7,052 nucleotides of DNA from Gemmatimonadales bacterium UBA7835 (GTDB taxonomy: Bacteria; Gemmatimonadota; Gemmatimonadetes; Longimicrobiales; Gaopeijiaceae), in contig DLTN01000053.1 in assembly GCA_002500925.1 (NCBI GenBank), forward strand, positions 18,197-25,248. The letters run 5' to 3'. Positions within the stretch are counted from its first letter, which is position 1; the number at the start of each line of letters is the position of its first letter. The notes under the pieces are model-generated. The model ran no database searches, had not been told where the DNA came from, and was given only the letters and a program-made list of their open reading frames with translations. Position numbers and translations under genes: made by a program. Positions 1-5,564 of this stretch are shown here, in pieces.

Positions 1-2229
1 GAGGTCGAGGTCGAGGAAGACGAACATGACCATTCCCCGACTGAAGAATCAGGGGAGGATACGCTCGAGGTCGAGGAAGCTGAAGAGGTCGAGGTCGAGG
101 AAGCTGAAGAGGTGGTGGAGCCTGAGAAAGAAACTCTCGCTCCTGCTAGGGTCGGACAGCCGGATGGTCCGGTGGTGCGCACGATTCGTCGGCCTTCCCC
201 GGCTGCGAGCGCCGGGCCGGGTGGTCAGGTGCGGATTCAGGCCGAGGGTTATACCCCTGACGGCCGACGCCAGAGACAAGAACGTGGTAAGAAGGGGAAG
301 AAGAAAGGCGTCGATAGAGATGCCGTTAAGGACAATATTGCAAGAGTGATGGCTGAACTCCGTGGCGGTGGTAAAAAGCGCCGTCGTAAGGGACAGCGGG
401 TCTCAGCGGAGGAGAAGGAGGCACAGGAGCAAGCTCAAGAAGAGAAGCAGGAGCGCGAACGCCGCACGGTGAAAGTGAACGAGTTTCTGACGATCGCTGA
501 GTTGGCCGAGCTTGTTGACGTTTCAGCATCGGAGATCATTGGGTCTGCGTTTAAGAACCTGGGGTTGATGGTTACGATCAACCAACGACTCGACTTCGAT
601 CAGATAGAGCTCCTACTTGACGAGTTCAACTTTACCGCGGTTAAGGAAGAGGAGTACATTCAAGAAGCGGAGGTCGAAGAGGAAGAGGATGATCCGGCAA
701 TGCTCAGGCCACGACCGCCAGTGGTGACCGTAATGGGGCATGTCGATCACGGTAAGACTCTTCTCCTGGACAGGATTCGCTCTACAAACGTTGTGGCGGG
801 TGAGGCAGGGGGCATAACGCAGCACATAGGTGCATATCATGTGGAACTTGAGGATGGGCGCAGTGTGGCGTTCCTTGATACCCCGGGTCACGCAGCTTTC
901 ACGGCGATGCGAGCTCGTGGTGCGGACGTAACTGACATCGTAATCCTCATCGTCGCTGCGGACGATTCAGTGATGCCACAGACGATTGAGGCGATAAGTC
1001 ACTCCCGTAACGCGGGTGTCCCTATGATCGTCGCAATTAACAAATGTGATCTTCCCGCGGCGGACCCGATGCGCGTCAAGCAGGAACTCTTGCAGCACAG
1101 CGTCAACATTGAGGATTTTGGTGGTGATGTGCTTGCTCAGGAAATCTCTGCGAAGGAAGGCTCTGGAATTGAGGACCTTCTCGACAAGGTTTTGCTTCAG
1201 GCCGAGATGTTAGAGTTGACAGCAAACCCTGAACGAGAGGCTCAGGGCACAGTCATCGAGGCGCAGCTTGATCCTGGTAAGGGTCCAGTAGCTACGGTGT
1301 TGGTCCAAAAAGGAACGTTAAGGGTGGGCGACTCGTTCGTATGTGGCCTGTTCGACGGTCGTGTCCGCTCGATGCTGGATGAGAGGGGTCATGCCGTAGA
1401 GGAAGCCAGCCCAGCTATCCCGGTCCAGGTGCTTGGCGCGGGTGGGGTGCCTCAGGCGGGCGATACATTCCAGGCGATGTCGGCGGATCAGGCTTCGGAG
1501 ATCGCTTCAACGCGTCAGCGGCTTGATCGTGAAAAGCAACTCAGGGTTCGGGAGCGTGGCCTCAAGCTTGGGGACTTCGGAAAGCTGGTTAAGGCGGGCC
1601 AACTGTCAGAGTTGCCGATCGTTATAAAAGGTGACGTCGATGGTTCAGTTCAGGCTCTGTCCGACTCGTTAGAACAGCTCGGAACGAGTGAAGTGGCAGT
1701 TAATATTGTGCACCGCGGGGTAGGTGCTATCAACGAGTCCGACGTATTGCTCGCTCAGACCGCCGGTGCCGTAATCCTGGGTTTTCGGGTGCGTCCACAG
1801 ACAGCAGCACGTCAGGCAGCGGAGCGTGATGATGTTGAAATAAACGTATACGACGTCATCTATGAGGCCGTAGACGAAATCACAGCCGCCCTCGAAGGCA
1901 TGCTTGCGCCCGATAAAAAGGAGACTGTCGAAGGAACCGCTGAGGTCAGAGAGGTATTTAAGGTCTCTAAAGTGGGCACGATCGCCGGATGCTATGTGTC
2001 CGAAGGTCGGATCGATAGGAAGGGACATGGGCGACTGATCCGCGATGGTATCGTCGTCTACGACGGTGAGATCTCCTCGCTGAAGAGGTTTAAGGATGAT
2101 GCCAAGGAAGTTCGTGAAGGATTCGAGTGCGGTATCGGCATCGCTAACTTCAACGACATAAAGGTCGGCGATATTATTGAAGCGTACTCTGTCGAAGAGG
2201 TCGCCCGCACACTTGCGAGCTCGACCTAA
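1..2229 (+). CDS. infB: Translation initiation factor IF2, 5'-truncated by the window edge
   Basis: IF2 is the GTPase that brings initiator fMet-tRNA to the 30S subunit and promotes 50S joining in the cytoplasm. The frame is open from base 1 to the TAA at 2227-2229 (742 residues visible), so the true start lies upstream; the GTG at 112 is only an internal codon. In order one sees an acidic repeat region (1-130), a basic Lys/Arg-rich linker (about 240-460), an IF2_N-type helical domain (about 469-635), and a second acidic linker. The G domain follows, with G1 GHVDHGKT (736-759), GITQHIGAY in switch I, G3 DTPGH (877-891), G4 NKCD (1039-1050) and G5 SAK (1147-1155). Domain II begins near 1231, and the fMet-tRNA-binding C-terminal domain ends in VGDIIEAY. 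All GTPase motifs are intact. It heads the visible operon, with ylxP 38 nt downstream. The identification is certain; only the missing N-terminus is unknown. Confidence 0.98.
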   Translation, partial: EVEVEEDEHDHSPTEESGEDTLEVEEAEEVEVEEAEEVVEPEKETLAPARVGQPDGPVVRTIRRPSPAASAGPGGQVRIQAEGYTPDGRRQRQERGKKGKKKGVDRDAVKDNIARVMAELRGGGKKRRRKGQRVSAEEKEAQEQAQEEKQERERRTVKVNEFLTIAELAELVDVSASEIIGSAFKNLGLMVTINQRLDFDQIELLLDEFNFTAVKEEEYIQEAEVEEEEDDPAMLRPRPPVVTVMGHVDHGKTLLLDRIRSTNVVAGEAGGITQHIGAYHVELEDGRSVAFLDTPGHAAFTAMRARGADVTDIVILIVAADDSVMPQTIEAISHSRNAGVPMIVAINKCDLPAADPMRVKQELLQHSVNIEDFGGDVLAQEISAKEGSGIEDLLDKVLLQAEMLELTANPEREAQGTVIEAQLDPGKGPVATVLVQKGTLRVGDSFVCGLFDGRVRSMLDERGHAVEEASPAIPVQVLGAGGVPQAGDTFQAMSADQASEIASTRQRLDREKQLRVRERGLKLGDFGKLVKAGQLSELPIVIKGDVDGSVQALSDSLEQLGTSEVAVNIVHRGVGAINESDVLLAQTAGAVILGFRVRPQTAARQAAERDDVEINVYDVIYEAVDEITAALEGMLAPDKKETVEGTAEVREVFKVSKVGTIAGCYVSEGRIDRKGHGRLIRDGIVVYDGEISSLKRFKDDAKEVREGFECGIGIANFNDIKVGDIIEAYSVEEVARTLASST
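64..111 (+). repeat. 24-bp in-frame tandem repeat in infB
   Basis: Two adjacent 24-base units (64-87 and 88-111) differ only at their first base (C versus G). Each encodes the eight residues (L/V)EVEEAEE. The 19 bases at 1-19 are identical to 85-103, so a third, partial copy lies at the window edge and the array may continue upstream. The repeat keeps the reading frame and adds acidic residues to the disordered N-terminal part of IF2, a region that varies in length among bacteria. Confidence 0.85.
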
Positions 2230-2267
2230 CGAACGAGTGACGTCTCACATAGTTACGCTGGGCTTCA

Positions 2268-2549
2268 ATGGTTTTTGCATCGCAGACCTGGAAACTCTCT
2301 CTCCCTGGATGCTCTTCCCTAAAGGAGAAACGATCGGTGGTACGCTCCATCCGAGGTCGTCTCTCTGCGCGCTTCAACGTTTCAGTAGCTGAGACCGGTT
2401 TGCAGGATGTGCACTCGCTGGCCGAGTTATCAATTGCGGTCGTTGCCAGCGATGGCCGATTGGCTGAGTCAATTTTAGACAAGGCCGATCGCTCAGTCGA
2501 ATCACATGGCGGTGCTCTGATTATTATGGTGCGTCGGGAGGTCCATTAG
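2268..2549 (+). CDS. ylxP: DUF503 family protein (YlxP-like)
   Basis: This is a 93-residue protein of the DUF503 / YlxP family, a small conserved protein often encoded between infB and rbfA, as here. Its biochemical role is not firmly established; the location suggests a link to ribosome function, which is inference. Family hallmarks are visible: LSLPGCSSLKEKRSVVRSI (residues 10-28), RFNVSVAETGLQD (35-47), and a later strand-helix segment with AVVASD and ILDKADRSVE. The ATG at 2268 is the only usable start, because an in-frame TAG sits at 2250-2252 with no other start codon between. It also places the LPG motif at residues 12-14, as expected for the family. No Shine-Dalgarno sequence is apparent before it, so translation may depend on ribosomes ending infB 38 nt upstream. 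The length is normal for the family. Confidence 0.9.
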   Translation: MVFASQTWKLSLPGCSSLKEKRSVVRSIRGRLSARFNVSVAETGLQDVHSLAELSIAVVASDGRLAESILDKADRSVESHGGALIIMVRREVH

Positions 2550-2574
2550 TGTTAGGTCTCGGAGCAGATGTCCC

Positions 2575-2997
2575 ATGAAAAAGCGGTTAGCCCGCCTTAA
2601 CGAACAGTTGCGTCGCGAGCTGTCCGAGTTGATTCGGACACGCGTTCGAGACCCGCGAGTGGGGCTTGTAACCATAACGGGTGTCGAAGTCGCTGCGGAC
2701 TTGGGATCGGCGAGGGTGTATGTCCGAATTACTGGTGGCAGGGACGAGGTGTTGAAAGGGCTTGAGGGGCTCACCGCCGCTGGGTCGTTTTTAAGAGGAG
2801 AATTGGGGCGAGTTCTGCATGTGAGACGTATTCCGGAGCTGCGTTTTCAGGAAGATCTCTCCTACGAAGGAGCAGCTAGGATCGAGCAGGTTTTAGCCGA
2901 GGTGCTTCCCGATGAAAAGTCACGGAGAGACGAGGACGATTTAGAGAGTCAATTAAAAGACTCCCAGGTAGAGTCGAGGCCTGAGGACGATACGTGA
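2575..2997 (+). CDS. rbfA: 30S ribosome-binding factor RbfA
   Basis: RbfA is a small KH-fold protein that binds immature 30S subunits and assists late 16S rRNA maturation. The 140-residue product shows the family pattern: an N-terminal helix LNEQLRRELSELIRTRVRDPRV (residues 8-29), VTITGVEVAADLGSARVYV (32-50), the helix FLRGELGRVLHVRRIPEL (72-89), and FQEDLSYEGAARIEQVLAEV (91-110). Residues 113-140 form a charged, Asp/Glu-rich tail that is probably disordered. A GGAG at 2561-2564 lies ten bases before the ATG and supports this start; an ATG at 2568 is out of frame and reads only ten codons. The gene starts 25 nt after ylxP, and its TGA overlaps the truB start by four bases. Confidence 0.96.
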   Translation: MKKRLARLNEQLRRELSELIRTRVRDPRVGLVTITGVEVAADLGSARVYVRITGGRDEVLKGLEGLTAAGSFLRGELGRVLHVRRIPELRFQEDLSYEGAARIEQVLAEVLPDEKSRRDEDDLESQLKDSQVESRPEDDT

Positions 2998-3881
2998 GAA
3001 TTACTGAAGGCGACTTCCTGATCCCTGTCGATAAGCCAGTTGGTCCAACGTCTCATGATGTGGTGAGCAAGGCTAGGAAGGCCCTAGGGATGCGTAGGAT
3101 AGGCCACACGGGTACCCTAGACCCGTTTGCTTCAGGCCTCTTGGTTCTTTGCGCTGGCCGAGCTACTAGGCTGGCGGAGTACATCACTGGAATGGACAAG
3201 GGTTACGAGGCCGTGGCTTGCCTAGGTATCGAAACGGATACACTCGATCTCAGTGGCGAGGTCACTTCGATGAATGACAGATGGCGCTCTATCGACTCCT
3301 CTTCACTTGAGGAGGTTGTCCTCAGCCAAATTGGATTAATAGAGCAAAAGCCTCCGCAGTTCTCAGCGAAGAAAATTGATGGAGAGCCCATGTATAGACG
3401 TGCGCGCCGGGGTGAGGTTATTCCGCTCCCGGCGGTGCAGGTCACGATTTACGAGCTCGAGATCATGAGTGTGACACTTCCATTTGTGCGCTTCTCAGTC
3501 CGGTGCTCTAGCGGTACCTACGTTCGTGCTATTGCCCGAGATATCGGTCTTATGCTTGGATGTGGAGCGCATCTTACAGAATTGCGCAGAACGACTATTG
3601 GGAAATTTCGGGTTGAAACAGCGATTAGCCTCGAGGAACTGGCTAATGCCGATGCCGTCTCAGCTGCTCGTGTCGAGCCGAGTGCCGGACTGCTTCACAT
3701 ACCTCCCCTCTCGGTGGACGAAGCAGTAGCTGACCGACTTCGTAATGGGCAACGAGTGCGAATAGAACAGCAGGGAGGGGAGTCCAAAGCCTTAGTCGCG
3801 GTGACGCATGGTGACAATCTTATTGCTATTGCCACTCTAGATGCTGGCTTGCTTCGGCCCCGCAAGGTTTTCATGAGATGA
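2994..3881 (+). CDS. truB: tRNA pseudouridine-55 synthase TruB
   Basis: TruB isomerises U55 to pseudouridine in the T-loop of nearly all elongator tRNAs and also acts as a tRNA-folding chaperone. The 295-residue product has the TruB family core: PVDKPVGPTSHDVV (residues 11-24), GHTGTLDPFASGLL (37-50) with the catalytic aspartate at D43, the conserved tyrosine in KGYEA (Y71), PPQFSAKKIDGEPMY (120-134), and SSGTYVRAIARDIG (172-185) with the conserved arginine R178. A C-terminal PUA-like segment (about 237-295) ends in LLRPRKVFMR. The start is a GTG that overlaps the rbfA stop as GTGA. The sequence TGAGGA at 2982-2987 serves as its ribosome-binding site inside the end of rbfA. The stop overlaps the ribF start as ATGA, so rbfA, truB and ribF are probably translationally coupled. 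Length and motifs are normal. Confidence 0.97.
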   Translation: MRITEGDFLIPVDKPVGPTSHDVVSKARKALGMRRIGHTGTLDPFASGLLVLCAGRATRLAEYITGMDKGYEAVACLGIETDTLDLSGEVTSMNDRWRSIDSSSLEEVVLSQIGLIEQKPPQFSAKKIDGEPMYRRARRGEVIPLPAVQVTIYELEIMSVTLPFVRFSVRCSSGTYVRAIARDIGLMLGCGAHLTELRRTTIGKFRVETAISLEELANADAVSAARVEPSAGLLHIPPLSVDEAVADRLRNGQRVRIEQQGGESKALVAVTHGDNLIAIATLDAGLLRPRKVFMR

Positions 3882-4855
3882 CTAGCGTGCATTGGACCTC
3901 TCCGCGGGGCATCCCACGCGACTGCGGTACCGTTGCGACTGTAGGGACATTCGATGGTGTGCACCGGGGTCATTGGACCGTCTTGCGTGAGATCCGCGAA
4001 AGAGCAGACGCAACGAAGCGTCGGAGCCTTCTTGTGACTTTTGATCCACATCCGTTGCGTATCGTGCGACCAGAGCATGCTCCGATGATGCTCACAAGTC
4101 CTATAGAAAAGAAAGAGATCCTTGCGGAGTCAGGGCTCGATTACGCGGTATTTCTAAGTTTTACGGAAGCGCTCTCCCGCTATGAGCCTCGACGCTTCGT
4201 GGAAGAGATCCTCGTTGGTCGGTTGGGTGTCGAGGAACTCGTTATAGGATATGACCACGGGTTCGGCCGAAATCGGAAGGGGGACCAAGAAACCCTAAGG
4301 AAGATAGGCAAGGACCTGGGCTTCACGGTTGATGTTGTTCCTCCTGTATCCGTAGGAGAAGCTGTGGTCTCCTCGTCCCGGATCCGCGATACCATAATGG
4401 AGGGAAGGGTTGCAGATGCCATTGATCCTCTCGGCCGCCCATATTCGATCCGCGGAATCGTTGTGCGCGGGGAGGGCAGGGGTAGAAGTCTAGGTTTCCC
4501 GACTGCTAATCTCGCGGTCGTGGATTCATATAAGCTGATTCCACCGGAGGGTACTTATGCGGTTCGCGCTGTGCTCCGCGATGGGACATACGCGGGTGCC
4601 TTGCACTTGGGCCCACGACCGACGTTTCAGGGGTCACCTCCAAGCATAGAACTGCACCTAATTGACTTTGACCGCGAGATATACGGAGAAGAAGTGCGAG
4701 TGGATTTTATTCAGCGGTTAAGAGGGACTGAACGATTCGAGGGGGTGGCCACACTACTTAAGCAGATCGGTAAGGATGTGGGTCGAGCTAGAAGGATTCT
4801 GGAAGGGTGGGTACACGCCAGAAAACCGGTATCCATTAGCCTCACAATGGGGTAG
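3878..4855 (+). CDS. ribF: Bifunctional riboflavin kinase / FAD synthetase
   Basis: RibF phosphorylates riboflavin to FMN and then adenylylates FMN to FAD. The 325-residue protein has both modules. The N-terminal nucleotidyltransferase carries GTFDGVHRGH (residues 23-32), TFDPHP (54-59), GYDHGFGRNRKGD (124-136) and SSSRIR (165-170). The C-terminal flavokinase carries GRSLGFPTANL (202-212), PPEGTYAVRA (222-231) and IELHLIDF (257-264), in which E258 aligns with the expected catalytic glutamate. Where many RibF proteins read NIG before RPTF, this one reads HLG (243-245), probably a lineage variant. The ATG overlaps the truB TGA by four bases, with AAGG at 3864-3867 as a weak ribosome-binding site. 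Its place between truB and rpsO is a common bacterial arrangement. Both active sites look intact. Confidence 0.97.
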   Translation: MTSVHWTSPRGIPRDCGTVATVGTFDGVHRGHWTVLREIRERADATKRRSLLVTFDPHPLRIVRPEHAPMMLTSPIEKKEILAESGLDYAVFLSFTEALSRYEPRRFVEEILVGRLGVEELVIGYDHGFGRNRKGDQETLRKIGKDLGFTVDVVPPVSVGEAVVSSSRIRDTIMEGRVADAIDPLGRPYSIRGIVVRGEGRGRSLGFPTANLAVVDSYKLIPPEGTYAVRAVLRDGTYAGALHLGPRPTFQGSPPSIELHLIDFDREIYGEEVRVDFIQRLRGTERFEGVATLLKQIGKDVGRARRILEGWVHARKPVSISLTMG

Positions 4856-4910
4856 CTGCGAGGTATGCCCGTAGACGCTTTCTGTTCGTTTTCTTAGCTT
4901 TTTCTTTGTA

Positions 4911-4963
4911 GCTCGCAAGAACATCCGCTGTAGCGGGTGTACAGCTTTAGCTTCCCTTGCAGC
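4911..4963 (+). promoter_or_regulatory. Predicted three-way-junction leader of rpsO (candidate S15 autoregulatory site)
   Basis: Three helices can be drawn by hand. P1 pairs 4911-4913 with 4961-4963 and 4915-4919 with 4956-4960, giving 8 pairs with C4914 bulged. P2 pairs 4921-4928 with 4933-4940, 8 pairs including one U-G at 4924/4937, closed by a UGUA loop. P3 pairs 4943-4945 with 4950-4952 around a UUUA loop. Together they form a three-way junction ending 27 nt before the rpsO ATG. S15 binds a three-way junction in 16S rRNA and represses its own mRNA in several phyla through different leader structures, so a regulatory role is plausible. This is a hand fold without covariation support. A T-rich tract (about 4879-4907) lies just upstream. 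Confidence 0.5.
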
Positions 4964-4969
4964 AATTGA

Positions 4970-4980
4970 CTCCTGAGGAG
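4970..4980 (+). promoter_or_regulatory. rpsO ribosome-binding site inside a small hairpin
   Basis: The sequence TGAGGAG at 4974-4980 is a good Shine-Dalgarno ten bases before the rpsO ATG. CTCC at 4970-4973 is exactly complementary to GGAG at 4977-4980 with a three-base loop, so the site could be partly hidden in a four-pair stem. That stem is short and would be marginal on its own; stabilisation by the adjacent leader structure or by bound protein is possible but inferred. Confidence 0.55.
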
Positions 4981-4990
4981 GCACGCCAAA

Positions 4991-5251
4991 ATGGCGATTG
5001 TCAAGGAAGACATCATCAAAAAGTACCAGCTCCACGAAAGTGATCGTGGGAGCGCACCGGTTCAGGTCGCGATACTCACAGCGCGAATTGACGATCTCAG
5101 GTCTCACTTTGATTCGCATAAGAAAGACCACCACTCACGGCAGGGCCTACTAAAGATGGTAGGTCGTCGTCGTCGTCTGTTAGAGTACGTCAAGCGTAAT
5201 GATGTGGAACAGTACCGTGACCTCATCAAGGACCTTGGACTGAGACACTGA
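4991..5251 (+). CDS. rpsO: 30S ribosomal protein S15
   Basis: S15 is a primary 16S rRNA-binding protein that nucleates assembly of the 30S platform. The 86-residue product matches the family in length (E. coli 89). It carries the core RNA-binding block ILTARIDDLRSHF (residues 28-40) and HKKDHHSRQGLL (43-54), followed by GRRRRLLEYVKRND (58-71) and the C-terminal LGLRH. Residue 51 is Gln where many homologues have Arg, a mild variation. The ATG at 4991 has a strong TGAGGAG site ten bases upstream. The gene is separated from ribF by 135 nt with a structured leader, so its expression is likely adjusted independently of the upstream genes. The run of CGT triplets at 5164-5175 encodes the conserved arginines and is not a separate repeat element. 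Confidence 0.98.
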   Translation: MAIVKEDIIKKYQLHESDRGSAPVQVAILTARIDDLRSHFDSHKKDHHSRQGLLKMVGRRRRLLEYVKRNDVEQYRDLIKDLGLRH

Positions 5252-5356
5252 TCTCTTCTCTGGCGTGCGGCTTAGTGTCAGTCGGTAGACGACAAGAGTC
5301 GGAGGAAACCCCGCGGCTATCTGGTCGTGGAGAAGGACCCGTCCCCTCCGCTTGGC

Positions 5357-5409
5357 GGTGGGAGTCGGCTAATCATTCGAGTGCGTTAGTGCCTCGGGTG
5401 GGAGACGGC
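5357..5409 (+). repeat. Imperfect 13-base direct repeat in the rpsO-pnp spacer
   Basis: GGTGGGAGTCGGC at 5357-5369 recurs as GGTGGGAGACGGC at 5397-5409 with one mismatch. The copies are offset by 40 bases and flank the hairpin at 5369-5389. They could be paired binding sites, duplicated structural strands or chance similarity in GC-rich DNA. Confidence 0.5.
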
Positions 5410-5522
5410 CTACAACCTGGCTGCACAGTCGGGCTCACGGGGAGCGTTCCGCTGGATCGCACCGTGCCCCCGCGCGGCGGTCGCTCTCTCTCCGGATCTC
5501 ATGCGCACTCTCCTTGTTCTAA

Positions 5523-5543
5523 TAGGCGGGATCCCCCCGTCTG
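5523..5543 (+). promoter_or_regulatory. Hairpin just upstream of pnp
   Basis: TAGGCGGG (5523-5530) pairs with CCCGTCTG (5536-5543) around an ATCCC loop, giving eight pairs including two G-U. It ends 21 bases before the pnp ATG. No T-run follows, so it is not an intrinsic terminator. A role in pnp mRNA stability, processing or translation is conceivable; in E. coli an RNase III-cleaved stem in the pnp leader underlies autoregulation, but equivalence is only inference. Confidence 0.45.
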
Positions 5544-5564
5544 AAAACGAAGTGAGTACAATAC

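Larger units (their letters stand above)
5252..5564 (+). ncRNA. Non-coding, GC-rich, hairpin-dense rpsO-pnp spacer (possible pnp leader or small RNA)
   Basis: No credible gene lies in these 313 bases. By hand count, 156 of 240 bases (65%) at 5281-5520 are G or C, against 29 of 60 in a sample of rpsO (5101-5160). Hand-drawn hairpins are: 5281-5284 with 5290-5293; 5344-5346 with 5360-5362 plus 5348-5351 with 5355-5358; 5369-5372 with 5386-5389, enclosing 5374-5376 with 5381-5383 on a UCGA loop; 5416-5422 with 5427-5433; 5436-5440 with 5462-5466, enclosing 5443-5446 with 5450-5453; and 5523-5530 with 5536-5543. In E. coli the same gap holds a terminator, a pnp promoter, an RNase III-cut leader and a small RNA. 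Here I see no T-tract terminator and no clear promoter. I do not recognise the family; it lacks the RNase P, tmRNA, SRP and 6S signature sequences I know. Confidence 0.4.

Noticed and set aside
26..349. 107-codon Arg/Lys-rich open frame at the start of the window
   Set aside because: It is an out-of-frame shadow of infB; its basic repeats are simply the acidic-repeat codons read in another frame.
1669..2028. 119-codon minus-strand open frame, and a similar 127-codon one at 3695-4078
   Set aside because: Both lie antisense within strongly conserved infB and truB/ribF coding sequence, with no recognisable protein features.
4858..4907. Possible intrinsic terminator after ribF (GCG/CGC arms followed by a T-rich tract)
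   Set aside because: Only three contiguous pairs close a large loop, and the T-rich tract is interrupted by C and G. The stem is too weak to call a terminator.
5164..5175. CGT triplet repeat in rpsO
   Set aside because: It encodes the conserved arginine run of S15 and is explained by protein constraint.
5301..5320. GGAGGAAA segment resembling the conserved RNase P RNA P4 region
   Set aside because: It lacks the following AGTCC and the matching 3' conserved segment, so RNase P RNA is not supported.
5371..5390. TTCGA resembling a tRNA T-loop
   Set aside because: There is no five-pair T-stem, acceptor stem or anticodon arm around it; it is better explained as the UCGA hairpin loop.
5275..5544. 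89-codon GTG-start open frame in the rpsO-pnp spacer
   Set aside because: It has no ribosome-binding site, low-complexity Gly/Arg/Pro/Ser composition, no recognisable motif, and sits entirely in hairpin-rich GC-rich sequence. It is most likely a chance open frame.
5557..5562. TACAAT resembling a -10 promoter box before pnp
   Set aside because: It would place the transcription start at or inside the start of pnp and has no -35-like sequence at the right distance.
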